NCBI RefSeq assembly: GCF_002234595.1
Contig: NZ_NMUL01000057.1
Coordinates: 55,110 to 119,109, forward strand
Source of the DNA: Amycolatopsis vastitatis
Lineage (GTDB): Bacteria; Actinomycetota; Actinomycetes; Mycobacteriales; Pseudonocardiaceae
Length of the DNA: 64,000 bases
Direction: 5' to 3'
A program made the position numbers and the translations under genes. Below the pieces are notes generated by a model, which worked only from the letters and a program-made list of their open reading frames with translations, was not told where the DNA came from and ran no database searches. Of the stretch, positions 9,722-18,586 are shown piece after piece (the first letter of the stretch is position 1; each line of letters starts with the position of its first letter).

Positions 9722-10881
9722 TGCCCCCGAGGCGGAACTTCGGCACGACGTGGTGGGGCCGTGCCTGGGTCGACGCGCTGGAGCAGCGCGCGAAGCTCGA
9801 CCCGAACCGGCTGCCCCGCGGGCGGACGTACGCGCGGAAGGGCACGGTCAGCGAGCTGCACGTCGGCGCCGGGGCCGTGACCGCCCGGGTGCGCGGCAGC
9901 CGGCCGCAGCCTTACAAGGTTTCCATCACGATGCGGACGTTCACCGACGGCGAGTGGGACACGCTGCTGGGCGTGGTCGGCACGCAGCTCGGGCACGCGG
10001 CGGCGCTGCTCGACGGCGAGCTGCCGGGCGCGCTCGCCGAGCAGGCCCGCGAGGCGGGCGCCGACCTGCTGCCGGGGCCGGGCGACCTGCGGCCGCGGTG
10101 TTCGTGCCCGGACTCGGCGAACCCGTGCAAGCACGTCGCCGCGGTGTATTACCTGGTTGCCGACGAGGTGGACCGCGACCCGTTCACCCTGTTCCTGCTG
10201 CGCGGGCGCCCGCGGGCGGACGTCCTGGCCGAGCTGCGGGCCCGCCGCTCGCCGTCGCGCGGCGAGAAGCCGAAGCTGCCGAAGCTCGCGGACGAGGGAC
10301 TTACCCCTCGCGTGGCTTTCGCCCGGCGGCCGGGCGCGATCCCGGCCCTGCCCCGTCCGCCGCGGGTGGCCGGACCGCCGGCGATCCTGGACCTCGACCC
10401 GCCGCCGAGCACGGGCTGGACGGCGGCGGCGCTGTCCGGGCTGGCCGCGGACGCGGCCTCGCTGGCCCGCGACCTGCTGTCCGGCGGGGTGACGGCGGCG
10501 GAGCTGACGTTCGAGGAAGACCTCGCCCGCCGCGCGGCCGGCCGTTCCGGCCCGGAGGTCACCGCCCTCGCCACAGCGGCCGGGGTACCCCCGCGCGACC
10601 TGGCGAAGTGGGCGGAGGCTTGGCGCGAAGCCGGCCGCGGCGGCCTGGCGGCGCTGCGGGAGAGCTGGCAGCCGGGGCCGGGCCCGCTCGCCGAGGCCCA
10701 GTCCGTCCTGGCCGACGCGGGTCTCGCAGGGAAGCCGAAGATGTGGCGCAATCGCCTCACCCAGGGGGAGCTGCAACTGCGCTACGGCCGGGACGCGCGC
10801 TGGTACCGGTTCGTGCGCGCGGGGACGGAGTGGCGCCTCGACGGCCCACCCTCGGCAAGCCCGGTGGACCTGGCCTACTGA
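9721..10881 (+). CDS. SWIM zinc-finger protein
   Basis: 386 residues. A SWIM zinc finger of form CxC...CxH is present at C127, C129, C136, H138 (CSCPDSANPCKH), as in the standard partner of bacterial SNF2 ATPases. The N-terminus has FGTTWWGRAWVDALE, typical of this family. The C-terminal 200 residues are Ala/Pro-rich and not recognised. Its ATG overlaps the helicase stop by one base, so the two are a fixed pair, presumably one complex in which the SWIM protein contacts DNA or protein. The biological role of the pair is not established; DNA repair or transcription remodelling are the usual guesses. Confidence 0.85.
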   Translation: MPPRRNFGTTWWGRAWVDALEQRAKLDPNRLPRGRTYARKGTVSELHVGAGAVTARVRGSRPQPYKVSITMRTFTDGEWDTLLGVVGTQLGHAAALLDGELPGALAEQAREAGADLLPGPGDLRPRCSCPDSANPCKHVAAVYYLVADEVDRDPFTLFLLRGRPRADVLAELRARRSPSRGEKPKLPKLADEGLTPRVAFARRPGAIPALPRPPRVAGPPAILDLDPPPSTGWTAAALSGLAADAASLARDLLSGGVTAAELTFEEDLARRAAGRSGPEVTALATAAGVPPRDLAKWAEAWREAGRGGLAALRESWQPGPGPLAEAQSVLADAGLAGKPKMWRNRLTQGELQLRYGRDARWYRFVRAGTEWRLDGPPSASPVDLAY

Positions 10882-10905
10882 CCGGCGGTTCGGGACCGGC
10901 CCAAA

Positions 10906-10958
10906 CGCCCCAATGTGGCGTTGGGTGCGTCCAACGCACCCAACGCCACATTGGGGCG
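10906..10958. repeat. Perfect 25-bp inverted repeat, CCAATGTGGCGTT family
   Basis: Arms 10906-10930 and 10934-10958 are exact reverse complements with a 3-base centre. It sits between convergent gene ends, so it could end transcription from both sides, but there is no U-tract. A related, more complex copy lies at 37206-37290. Confidence 0.9.
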
Positions 10959-10975
10959 CAAGCGGCTCCGCCCGG

Positions 10976-12214
10976 CTACCGGTTCTCGGCTTTCCAGGCG
11001 TGGTAAGTGAAGTCCAGGAACCGCGCCACCCCGCGAACCACGTGCGCCGAACGCACCGACGTGAACACGTCGAACGCGTGCTGCGCCCCCGCCAGCTCCG
11101 CGTACGCGACCGGCTGGCGGGACTTCTCCCGCAGCCGCCGGACGAACTCGCGGGCTTCGCGGACCGGGACCAGCGAATCGTCCCGGCCGTGGATCACGAA
11201 GAACGGCGGTGCCTCCGAGGAAATCCGGTCCAGCGGCGATGCCGCGATGTAGTCGTCCAGGTGCCGCACCGGGTCGCGGTCCGGCGCGAACACCCGCCGG
11301 GCGATCAGGCTCTCCAACCGGTACTTGCTCGCCTGCGACCCGGAAGTCGCCGCGAAGTCGTACACGCCGTAGTGCGGCACGCACGCTTGGACGCTCGTGT
11401 CCACATCCTCGAACGACGGCTGCAACGCCGGGTCGTTCTGCGACAACGCCAGCAACGCCGACAGGTGCCCGCCCGCCGAGCCGCCCGTCACCGCGACGAA
11501 CCGCGGGTCGCCGCCGTACGAAGCGATCGAAGAGCGAATCCACGCCAGCGCCTGCTTCGCCGCCACGATGTGCGCCGGCCAGCGGTGCGCCGGCGACAGC
11601 GGGTAGTTGATCGCGACGCACACCCAGCCGCGGCGGGCCAGGTAGCGCATCAGCGGGCGGCCCTGCTCCTCCTTGTTGCCGATCACCCACGCGCCGCCGT
11701 GGACCTGCAGCAGCACCGGTGCCCCCGAAACCGGTGCCGAAGGCCGGTACACGTCCAGGAGGAACCGCTTGCCGCCCGGGGCGTACGCGATGTTGCGGTC
11801 GACGTGGACGTCCGGTGCGCCCATCCGGAACGGCAGGGCCAGCTCGCTCCACGGCAGGCCCAGGTCGGAGCGGCCCAGCTCCGACGCGTAGTCCTCGCCC
11901 AACGCCGACGTCAGGGCCTTCTCGATCTCCTCCCGGGCGCCGTGCCCCGTGCGGATCAGCGTGGCCAGGCCGGCGGCGGACGCGGCCGCCATCGCCAGGC
12001 CCGCCTTCGTCGACCGGTCGCCGGTGCCGTGGCGGGCCACGTGGGCCAGGGAATCCGCCACGGTCAGCGCCAGGAACTGGGGCGCCAGCTCGCCGGTCAG
12101 CCAGCCGGCGAAGAACGCCGGGATCGTCGTGGACCGCGCCCGCAGCGGGCGGAGCGCGTTGGCCGTGAGCCCGAGCTGGACCGCGCGGCGGATCAGGAAG
12201 TTCGGCTGCACCAC
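10976..12214 (-). CDS. HSL-type lipase/esterase (alpha/beta hydrolase)
   Basis: 412 residues. The hormone-sensitive-lipase motif HGGAW is at 172-176 and the nucleophile GGSAG at 244-248 (Ser246); GRDDSLVP and QHAFD supply the acid and His. The first 130 residues are a hydrophobic helical extension, as in mycobacterial LipC/LipN-like enzymes. It would hydrolyse short- or medium-chain esters. GTG 12214 is used as start and lacks a strong ribosome site, so a few residues could be extra. It is divergent to a WS/DGAT gene, the same association seen for M. tuberculosis Rv0220 (lipC) and Rv0221. A role in storage-lipid turnover is inference. Confidence 0.82.
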   Translation of the reverse strand: MVQPNFLIRRAVQLGLTANALRPLRARSTTIPAFFAGWLTGELAPQFLALTVADSLAHVARHGTGDRSTKAGLAMAAASAAGLATLIRTGHGAREEIEKALTSALGEDYASELGRSDLGLPWSELALPFRMGAPDVHVDRNIAYAPGGKRFLLDVYRPSAPVSGAPVLLQVHGGAWVIGNKEEQGRPLMRYLARRGWVCVAINYPLSPAHRWPAHIVAAKQALAWIRSSIASYGGDPRFVAVTGGSAGGHLSALLALSQNDPALQPSFEDVDTSVQACVPHYGVYDFAATSGSQASKYRLESLIARRVFAPDRDPVRHLDDYIAASPLDRISSEAPPFFVIHGRDDSLVPVREAREFVRRLREKSRQPVAYAELAGAQHAFDVFTSVRSAHVVRGVARFLDFTYHAWKAENR

Positions 12215-12276
12215 CGCGATGATACCGGCGAGTAGGGTGACGCGCCGCTCACTGGAAGTGGCTTACCCTGGGCGCC

Positions 12277-13671
12277 ATGCAGAGACTGAGCGGCCTCGAC
12301 GCGAGCTTCCTCTACCTCGAGACGTCGTCGCAGGTCCTGCACGTCTGCGGGCTGCTCGTCCTCGACGGCTCGACCGTCCCGGGCGGCTACACCTTCGCGA
12401 AACTCGCGGAAAAGCTCGACGAGCGGGTCCGGCTGATCCCGGCATTCCGCCGCAAACTGCACAACCCGCTCTGGAACATCGGTCATCCGGTGTGGATCGA
12501 GGACGAGGACTTCGACCTCGACCACCACGTGCACCGCATCGGCGTGCCCGCCCCCGGCGACCGCGTCGAGCTGGCCGCGTTGTGCGCGCACATCGCCGGG
12601 CAGCAGCTCGACCGCGCGCACCCGCTGTGGCAGCTGTACGTCATCGAAGGCCTGGCCGACGGCCAGATCGCCGTGCTGCTGAAGATGCACCACGCGAGCG
12701 TCGACGGCGTGAGCGGGGCCAGCCTGATCACCTACCTCGCCGGCCTGGAACCGGACGGGCCGATGCCGGCGATCGACGAGGGCCGCAATTCCGCGATGCC
12801 GTCGCCGTTGGACCTGCTCCGTTCGGGCGTCGAGAGCGTCGCGAAACGGCCCGCGGAGGTCGCCCGGCTGCTGCCCGACCTGCTGGGGCTGGTGCCGCGG
12901 TGGCTCGGGAAGGCGGTGCGCGGCAAGGGGATGCCGGTCCCGTTCACCGCGCCGAGGACGTCGCTGAACGGCACGATCACCGGCCACCGCAGCGTCGCCT
13001 TCGCCCAGCTCGACCTCGCCGAGATCAAGGACGTCAAGAACGCTTTCGGGGTCACGGTGAACGACGTCGTGCTCGCGCTCGTCGCCGGCGCGCTGCGGGA
13101 GTTCCTCGCCGCGCGCGGGGAACTGCCGCAGGACCCGCTGGTGGCGACCGTCCCGGTCTCGGTGCACGACCGCACCGAACGCGAGCACGGCAGCAACAAG
13201 GTTTCGGCGTTCTTCGCCTCCCTGCCGACGCACCTGGCCGACCCGGCCGCGCGGGTGTTCTTCCTCGCCGAGGCCAACCGGCGGTCGAAGGACCACCACT
13301 ACGACATCGACGCCGACATGCTGCAGGACTGGGCGCAGTTCTCCGCCGCGACGGCGTTCGGGCTCGCGGTGCGCGCCTACTCCGCGTTGCGCCTGGCGGA
13401 GAAGCACCCGGTGGTGCACAACCTGGTCGTCTCGAACGTGCCCGGGCCGCCGATGCCGCTGTACTTCCTCGGTGCGCGGATCACCGGCTTCTACCCGCTC
13501 GGCCCGGTTTTCCACGGCGCCGGGCTGAACGTCACCGTGCTGTCCAACGCGGGCAAGGTGCACGTCGGCCTGCTCGGCGCCCGCGAGCTGGTCAAGGACC
13601 TGTGGCTGCTCGCCGACGCGCTGCCCCACGCCATGGCGGAACTGCGCAAGGCCGCGCCTAGCGGGGGCTGA
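12277..13671 (+). CDS. Wax ester synthase/diacylglycerol acyltransferase (WS/DGAT)
   Basis: 464 residues with the family start MQRLSGLDASFLYLE and active-site motif HHxxxDG at 138-144 (HHASVDG). The conserved PLWQLYVIEG and a later NDVVLALVAGALR are also present. The enzyme joins acyl-CoA to diacylglycerol or long-chain alcohols, making triacylglycerol or wax esters at the membrane. Its 3' end overlaps the convergent deazaflavin reductase gene by 14 bases. Actinobacteria store acyl groups from sterol and fatty acid breakdown this way, so its place beside the sterol cluster is plausible. No KstR site was found before it. Confidence 0.9.
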   Translation: MQRLSGLDASFLYLETSSQVLHVCGLLVLDGSTVPGGYTFAKLAEKLDERVRLIPAFRRKLHNPLWNIGHPVWIEDEDFDLDHHVHRIGVPAPGDRVELAALCAHIAGQQLDRAHPLWQLYVIEGLADGQIAVLLKMHHASVDGVSGASLITYLAGLEPDGPMPAIDEGRNSAMPSPLDLLRSGVESVAKRPAEVARLLPDLLGLVPRWLGKAVRGKGMPVPFTAPRTSLNGTITGHRSVAFAQLDLAEIKDVKNAFGVTVNDVVLALVAGALREFLAARGELPQDPLVATVPVSVHDRTEREHGSNKVSAFFASLPTHLADPAARVFFLAEANRRSKDHHYDIDADMLQDWAQFSAATAFGLAVRAYSALRLAEKHPVVHNLVVSNVPGPPMPLYFLGARITGFYPLGPVFHGAGLNVTVLSNAGKVHVGLLGARELVKDLWLLADALPHAMAELRKAAPSGG

Positions 13672-14152
13672 GCACCACCACCGGGATCTCCCGCTCGGTC
13701 CACGCCTGGTACTTCGCGAAGTCGGCATACAACTCGACCAGCCGCGGCCACAGTTCGGCGCGCTCCGAAGGCCCGGCGACCCGCGCCCGGACCGGGACGT
13801 CGCGACGGCCCTTGAGGTGGATGCGGGGTTCCGGGTGCGCCAGGAGGTTGAAGTACCACTGGGGGTGCCGGGGCAGCCCGCCCTGGGAACCGACGATGAC
13901 GACGTCGCCGCCGGATGCCAGGTACAGCAGCGGAGTCGTGAACAGCCGGCCCGACTTGCGTCCGCGGTGTTCCAGCAGCAGCGTCGGCACCGGCTTGCGG
14001 AACCCGGCGCCCACCCGCCAGGTGCTGCCGACGCGGCCGTTCGTCAGCCGGAACACCGACACCTGGGCCTTCGCGGCGTACTTCATGACCTTCGCCGTCA
14101 CGGGCGAGTCCAGGCCGTCGGGTTTCTGTTCGGGCAGGCTGAAACGTCCCAT
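13658..14152 (-). CDS. DDN-like nitroreductase/deazaflavin (F420)-dependent oxidoreductase
   Basis: 164 residues with the split beta-barrel flavin fold of the Ddn/DUF385 family. Seen are the helix-rich N-terminus, LLLEHRGRKSGRLFTTPLLYL (RKSG motif binding the deazaflavin phosphate) and WYFNLLAHPEPRIHLKG. Members use F420H2 to reduce quinones or nitro compounds. ATG 14152 sits behind an AAGGAA-like ribosome site. It is 14 bases after the alpha/beta hydrolase stop and probably co-transcribed with it. The physiological substrate is unknown. Confidence 0.85.
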   Translation of the reverse strand: MGRFSLPEQKPDGLDSPVTAKVMKYAAKAQVSVFRLTNGRVGSTWRVGAGFRKPVPTLLLEHRGRKSGRLFTTPLLYLASGGDVVIVGSQGGLPRHPQWYFNLLAHPEPRIHLKGRRDVPVRARVAGPSERAELWPRLVELYADFAKYQAWTEREIPVVVLSPR

Positions 14153-14166
14153 GGCGAGTTCCTTCC

Positions 14167-15003
14167 TCAAAGGGATCCGACCGCGGCGAGCAGGGCGGGC
14201 ACCCAGCGATCCGCGGCCAGGACGCAGGCCGCGTGCCCGGCCGCGACCTCGTAGGTCGCCGCGCCGGGGATCCGGCGGGCCAGTGACCGCTGGTGGTCGG
14301 GCGCGATGAACCGGTCCCGGGTGGTCACGACGACCGCGGCCGGCAGCCGCAGCGTGTGCAGCCACGGCGTCGAGTCGAACCGGCCGATCTCGTCGACGGC
14401 GACGGCGATCTCCCACGGCTTGGTCGACCGGAACTCTCGCAGCCCCCATCGGTGGTCCTCGACGCGATCGCGGGGGACCGCGACCGGCGCGGCCGGCGGC
14501 CTCACGCGCTCGCGCAGCCGCCGCAGGGTCCGGCCGAACACGTCGAGGGCGACCCGCTGGCGCACCCCGCGGCGGAAGGTGCTCGCGGTCGAGCAGAGCA
14601 CCAGTCCGGTAACACGTTCTGGTTCGGCGTGGGCTACGAGCTGGCCGACCATGCCGCCCATCGAGTACCCGGCGAGCGCGAACCGCCCGATGCCGAGCGC
14701 GTCGGCGACCGCGGTGACGTCGGCGGCGCAGTCGGCGAGGCGGAACTCGGGCGAGCGGATGCCCCGGCCGTGCCAGCGCTGGTCGAACACGACGACGCGG
14801 TGGCGCCGCGCCAGCCGGTCGAGGGCCGGGTACCAGGTCAGCAGGCCGGTGCAGGCCACCGAATGCAGCAGGAGCAGGGCGGGCGCGTCACGCGGGCCGA
14901 CGTCGGTGACCACCGTGCGGCCGCGGCCGGGCAGGTCGAGGAGGACCGGGTCGGGCACGCCGGCGGTCGGCGGCACGGTGACCAGCCGCCGTGTCCCCGC
15001 CAT
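14167..15003 (-). CDS. Alpha/beta hydrolase
   Basis: 278 residues. Nucleophile elbow GYSMGG (Ser114), oxyanion HS near residues 47-48, Asp in TTRDRFIAP and His in AGHAACV make a complete triad. GGAGGAGG lies just before ATG 15003. It is divergent to fadE28, with a perfect KstR site (15050-15063) in the 86-bp gap, so it may belong to the sterol regulon. The substrate cannot be read from the sequence; an ester or C-C hydrolase of the pathway is possible. Confidence 0.8.
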   Translation of the reverse strand: MAGTRRLVTVPPTAGVPDPVLLDLPGRGRTVVTDVGPRDAPALLLLHSVACTGLLTWYPALDRLARRHRVVVFDQRWHGRGIRSPEFRLADCAADVTAVADALGIGRFALAGYSMGGMVGQLVAHAEPERVTGLVLCSTASTFRRGVRQRVALDVFGRTLRRLRERVRPPAAPVAVPRDRVEDHRWGLREFRSTKPWEIAVAVDEIGRFDSTPWLHTLRLPAAVVVTTRDRFIAPDHQRSLARRIPGAATYEVAAGHAACVLAADRWVPALLAAVGSL

Positions 15004-15049
15004 CCAGCCTCCTCCGGGGGTTGCCGAGCCGGTCCTTTCCGGTTAAGAC

Positions 15050-15063
15050 TAGAACATGTTTCA
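15050..15063. promoter_or_regulatory. KstR operator (14/14) before fadE28
   Basis: TAGAACATGTTTCA fits the consensus perfectly and lies 26 bases before the fadE28 GTG and 46 before the divergent hydrolase. It should control the five-gene side-chain operon. Confidence 0.88.
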
Positions 15064-15089
15064 GTATTGCGCCGATCCGGAGGACAGGC

Positions 15090-16139
15090 GTGGACTTCGC
15101 CCTTGACGATACGCAGACCGAGATCGCCGCTCTCGCCGCGAAGGTGCTCGGCTCGCCAGACGATCCCTGGCGCGCCCTGGCGTCCGCGGGCTTGCTCGCG
15201 CTGGCCTTGCCCTCGGACCTGGAAGGCGACGGCCTGGGCATCGCCGAGGTCGCGCAGGTCCTCACCGAGGTCGGCCGCGCCGCCGCGCCGGTCCCCGCCT
15301 ACGCGGCCCTGGCGCTGGGCGTCCTGCCGGTCGAGTCGCTCGGTACCCCGGCGCAGCGCGCGGAGCTCCTGCCGCCGGTCGCCGCGGGGGAGGCGGTGCT
15401 CACCGCGGCCCTGCACGAGCCGTCCGCCCCGCTCGTCGGCGAGCCCGCCGCGACCGCGCGGGCCGCCGACGGGAAGTGGCTGCTCAACGGCGTGAAGACC
15501 GCCGTCCCGTACGCCGGGCAGGCCATCCGGATCCTGACGCCGGTGAGCACTCCGCACGGCACCGCCGTCTACCTGGTCGACCCGCACGCCGACGGCGTCA
15601 CGCTGGTCCCCACCCGGAACTCGGCCGGGACGCCGGAGTGCACCGTGCGGCTCGAGGACGTCGCCGTGGCGGAGACCGACCTGCTGTTCGACCGGGGCGC
15701 CGTCGCGGTCCTGCACCGGTTCGCCCTGGCCGGGGCTCTCGCGCTGGGCGACGGGCTCCTCGCCGGTGCCCTGGCGCTGACCGTGAAGCACGTCGGCGAG
15801 CGGACCCAGTTCGGCCGCCCACTGGCGACGTTCCAGGCGGTGGCGGGGCAGATCGCCGACGTCTACGTGGCCGCCCGGACCGTGCACCTCGCCGTGACGT
15901 CCGCGGTGTGGCGGCTGGCGTCCGGCCTCGACGCGGACGCCGAACTGGACGTCGCCGCCTACTGGTTCGCCTCGCAGGCCCCGGAAGCGCTGGCGACCTG
16001 CCACCACCTGCACGGCGGTGTCGGTGTCGACGAAACCTATCCGCTGCACCGGTATTCGTCGGCGGTCAAGGATCTCGGCCGGGCGCTCGGCGGTGCCGCG
16101 CACCGGCTCGGCAGGCTCGGCGAACGAGTGGCGGGGTGA
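15090..16139 (+). CDS. fadE28: FadE28 (ChsE1), steroid acyl-CoA dehydrogenase subunit
   Basis: 349 residues, first gene of an operon in the order of the M. tuberculosis igr locus. It is an ACAD-fold protein (ERTQFGRPLATFQAVAGQIAD, CHHLHGGVGVDETYPLHRY) with a degenerate N-terminal domain, matching ChsE1. Together with FadE29 it forms an alpha2beta2 enzyme that dehydrogenates the three-carbon (propionyl) side chain of 3-oxo-4-pregnene-20-carboxyl-CoA. GTG 15090 follows GGAGGA at a good distance. The stop is four bases from fadE29. Identification rests on operon order as well as sequence. Confidence 0.9.
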   Translation: MDFALDDTQTEIAALAAKVLGSPDDPWRALASAGLLALALPSDLEGDGLGIAEVAQVLTEVGRAAAPVPAYAALALGVLPVESLGTPAQRAELLPPVAAGEAVLTAALHEPSAPLVGEPAATARAADGKWLLNGVKTAVPYAGQAIRILTPVSTPHGTAVYLVDPHADGVTLVPTRNSAGTPECTVRLEDVAVAETDLLFDRGAVAVLHRFALAGALALGDGLLAGALALTVKHVGERTQFGRPLATFQAVAGQIADVYVAARTVHLAVTSAVWRLASGLDADAELDVAAYWFASQAPEALATCHHLHGGVGVDETYPLHRYSSAVKDLGRALGGAAHRLGRLGERVAG

Positions 16140-16143
16140 GCGG

Positions 16144-17298
16144 ATGCACGTCGAACTGACCGCGGCGCAACGGGAACTGCGCGCCGAGCTGCGCGAATAC
16201 TTCTCGGGCCTGATCAGCCCCGAGGAGCGGCAGGCGATGCGCCGAGAACGGCACGGGCCGGTGTTCCGCGAGATCGTCCGCCGGATGGGCCGCGACGGCC
16301 GGCTCGGCGTCGGCTGGCCGGTCGAGTACGGCGGGCAGGGCTTCGGCGGGATCGAGCAGCACCTGTTCGTCGACGAGGCCGCCCGCGCCGACGTCCAGCT
16401 GCCGTCGGTGACGCTGCAGACGGTCGGGCCGACGCTGCAGGAGTACGGCACGGACGAGCAGAAGTCCTTCTTCCTGCCGAAGATCCTGGCCGGCGAGATC
16501 CACTTCGCGATCGGCTACACCGAGCCCGACGCCGGTACCGACCTGGCGTCCCTGCGGACGACGGCGGTGCGCGACGGCGACGAATACGTCGTCAACGGGC
16601 AGAAGATCTTCACCACCGGCGGGCACGACGCGGACTACATCTGGCTCGCCGTGCGGACGGCGCCCGACGCGCCGAAGCACAAGGGCATCTCGATCCTCAT
16701 CGTCGACACGAGCGACCCGGGGTACTCGTGGACGCCGATCATCACCTGCGACGGCGCCCACCACGTCAACGCGACGTACTATTCGGACGTCCGTGTTCCG
16801 GCGGATCGGTTGGTGGGCAAGGAAAACGGCGGCTGGCGGCTGATCACGACGCAGCTCAACCACGAGCGCGTGATGCTGGGCCCGGCCGGGCGCGTCGGCG
16901 GGCTGTACGACCGCGTGCACGCCTGGGCGTCCGCCCACGGCCTGCTGGACCTCGCCGACGTCCGGGCCGTGCTGGCCGACGCGCTCGCCGTCACGCGGGT
17001 GAACGAGCTGCTGAACTGGCAGGTCGCGGTGTCCTCGGCGAGCGCGCCGGTCGGCGTCGCGGACGCGTCGGCGACCAAGGTGTTCAGCTCCGAGGCCATC
17101 CAGCGGATCGGCCGGAACCTGGAGGAACTGGTGGCACGTCACGGCGATCCGGCCGATCCGGACACCGCCGAGCTGGCGGACTGGCTCGACCTCACGGCGA
17201 AGCGGAACATCGTGCTGACGTTCGGCGGTGGGGTCAGCGAAATCCAGCGGGAGCTGATCTCCTCGATCGGCCTGGGCCTGCCGAGGGTGCCGCGGTGA
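16144..17298 (+). CDS. fadE29: FadE29 (ChsE2), steroid acyl-CoA dehydrogenase subunit
   Basis: 384-residue ACAD with all core motifs: FAIGYTEPDAGTDLASLRT, NGQKIFTTGGHDADYIWLAVRT, and RNIVLTFGGGVSEIQRELIS at the C-terminus. It matches ChsE2 and carries the FAD-binding side of the FadE28/FadE29 heterotetramer. It acts in the last beta-oxidation round of the sterol side chain. The GTG of chsH2 overlaps its TGA (GTGA), showing translational coupling. Confidence 0.92.
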   Translation: MHVELTAAQRELRAELREYFSGLISPEERQAMRRERHGPVFREIVRRMGRDGRLGVGWPVEYGGQGFGGIEQHLFVDEAARADVQLPSVTLQTVGPTLQEYGTDEQKSFFLPKILAGEIHFAIGYTEPDAGTDLASLRTTAVRDGDEYVVNGQKIFTTGGHDADYIWLAVRTAPDAPKHKGISILIVDTSDPGYSWTPIITCDGAHHVNATYYSDVRVPADRLVGKENGGWRLITTQLNHERVMLGPAGRVGGLYDRVHAWASAHGLLDLADVRAVLADALAVTRVNELLNWQVAVSSASAPVGVADASATKVFSSEAIQRIGRNLEELVARHGDPADPDTAELADWLDLTAKRNIVLTFGGGVSEIQRELISSIGLGLPRVPR

Positions 17299-18203
17299 AC
17301 GTAGAAGAAGCAGCCGCGGAGATCGCCGCGCGCGGGGAAAGCGCGCCGCGCCTGGCGCGCGACCCGGTCAACCAGGCCATGGTGAACAACTGGGTCGAGG
17401 CGATCGGCGACCCCAACCCGGTCTACACCGACCCGGAATCCGCCGCCGCGAGTGTCCACAAGGGACTCGTCGCGCCGCCCGCGATGGCCCAGGTGTGGAC
17501 GATGAACGGCCTGCACGGCACCCGGGCGGACGACGACCCGCTCGGCGCGATGATGGCCGTGCTCGACGAGGCCGGGTTCACCTCCGTGGTGGCCACGAAC
17601 TCCGAGCAGACCTACCACCGGTACCTGCGGCCGGGTGAGCACCTGGCGGCGACGACTCGCCTGGAGAAGGTCGTCGGCCCGAAGAAGACGGCGTTGGGGG
17701 AAGGCTGGTTCGTCACCACGCGGACGACCTGGTCCGTCGGGTCCGAAGCGGTCGCGGAGATGATGTTCCGGGTGCTGAAGTTCCGGCCGCCCGGCCCGAA
17801 GCCGCCGCCGGCGCCGGTGCTGCGGCCGGTGATCAGCCGGGACACCGAGTTCTTCTGGGACGGCCTTCGCGAGGGCGAACTGCGGATCCAGCGCTGGGGC
17901 GAAACGCTGCGGCACCCGCCGGGGCCGATGCCGCCGGACGGCTCGCTGGACACCAAGCCCGACTACGTCGTGGCCAGTGGCCGGGGAACCGTGTACTCGT
18001 ACGTCGTCCACCACCACCCGCCGGTGCCGGGCAAGGAGCTGCCGTTCGTCGTGGCCCTGGTCGAGCTGGAGGAAGGGGTTCGCGTGATGGCCGAGCTGCT
18101 CGACGCGTCGCCGGACGAGGTCCACATCGGACTGCCGGTGGTGGCCGCGTTCGTCCGCGTCGACGACGACCTGACCCTGCCCGCGTGGAAGGTGGCCCGA
18201 TGA
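17295..18203 (+). CDS. chsH2: ChsH2: MaoC-like hydratase half fused to DUF35
   Basis: 302 residues. Residues about 1-165 are a hot-dog MaoC-like domain (VEAIGDPNPVYTDPE, TYHRYLRPGEHL). The rest is a DUF35 OB-fold (ELRIQRWGETLRHPPGP, YVVASGRGTVYSYVVHHH). In M. tuberculosis the MaoC half pairs with ChsH1 to hydrate the 17(20)-enoyl-CoA, and the DUF35 half pairs with Ltp2 to form the retro-aldolase. The zinc-ribbon cysteines often found in DUF35 proteins are absent. It overlaps fadE29 and chsH1 by four bases each. Confidence 0.92.
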   Translation: MNVEEAAAEIAARGESAPRLARDPVNQAMVNNWVEAIGDPNPVYTDPESAAASVHKGLVAPPAMAQVWTMNGLHGTRADDDPLGAMMAVLDEAGFTSVVATNSEQTYHRYLRPGEHLAATTRLEKVVGPKKTALGEGWFVTTRTTWSVGSEAVAEMMFRVLKFRPPGPKPPPAPVLRPVISRDTEFFWDGLREGELRIQRWGETLRHPPGPMPPDGSLDTKPDYVVASGRGTVYSYVVHHHPPVPGKELPFVVALVELEEGVRVMAELLDASPDEVHIGLPVVAAFVRVDDDLTLPAWKVAR

Positions 18204-18586
18204 CCGTCGCCGAAGGGACCGAGCTGCCGCCGCTGACGATCGAGGCGACGCCGACGTTCGTCGTCAGCACGGCGCTGGCCACCCGGGACTTCCAGGACGT
18301 GCACCACGACCGCGACGCGGCCGTCGAGCGCGGCTCGAAGGACATCTTCCTCAACATCCTCACCGACACCGGTCTCGTGCAGCGGTTCGTTTCGGCGTGG
18401 GCCGGGCCGGAGGCGCTGATCCGGTCGATCAAGATCCGGCTCGGCGTGCCGTGCTACGCCTACGACACGCTGACGTTCACCGGCCGGGTGGTCTCTTGCG
18501 AAGGGCGGGACGTCGTGGTGTCCGTGTCCGGTGTGGACAGTCTCGGCGAGCACGTCGCCGGCACCGTGGAGGTGACCCTCCCGTGA
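18200..18586 (+). CDS. chsH1: ChsH1, steroid enoyl-CoA hydratase subunit
   Basis: 128-residue MaoC-like protein nearly superposable on Rv3541c: FVVSTALATRDFQDVHHDRD, GSKDIFLNILTDTGLVQR and a closing hot-dog strand. It supplies the hydratase Asp/His motif (DFQDVHHD) of the ChsH1-ChsH2 complex, which adds water across the 17(20) double bond of 3-oxo-4,17-pregnadiene-20-carboxyl-CoA. The ATG overlaps the chsH2 TGA and its own stop overlaps the ltp2 GTG. Confidence 0.94.
   Translation: MTVAEGTELPPLTIEATPTFVVSTALATRDFQDVHHDRDAAVERGSKDIFLNILTDTGLVQRFVSAWAGPEALIRSIKIRLGVPCYAYDTLTFTGRVVSCEGRDVVVSVSGVDSLGEHVAGTVEVTLP

Noticed and set aside
14608..14621. KstR-like sequence GGTAACACGTTCTG inside the alpha/beta hydrolase gene
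   Set aside because: Only 12 of 14 consensus positions, in the middle of a coding region and far from any start.
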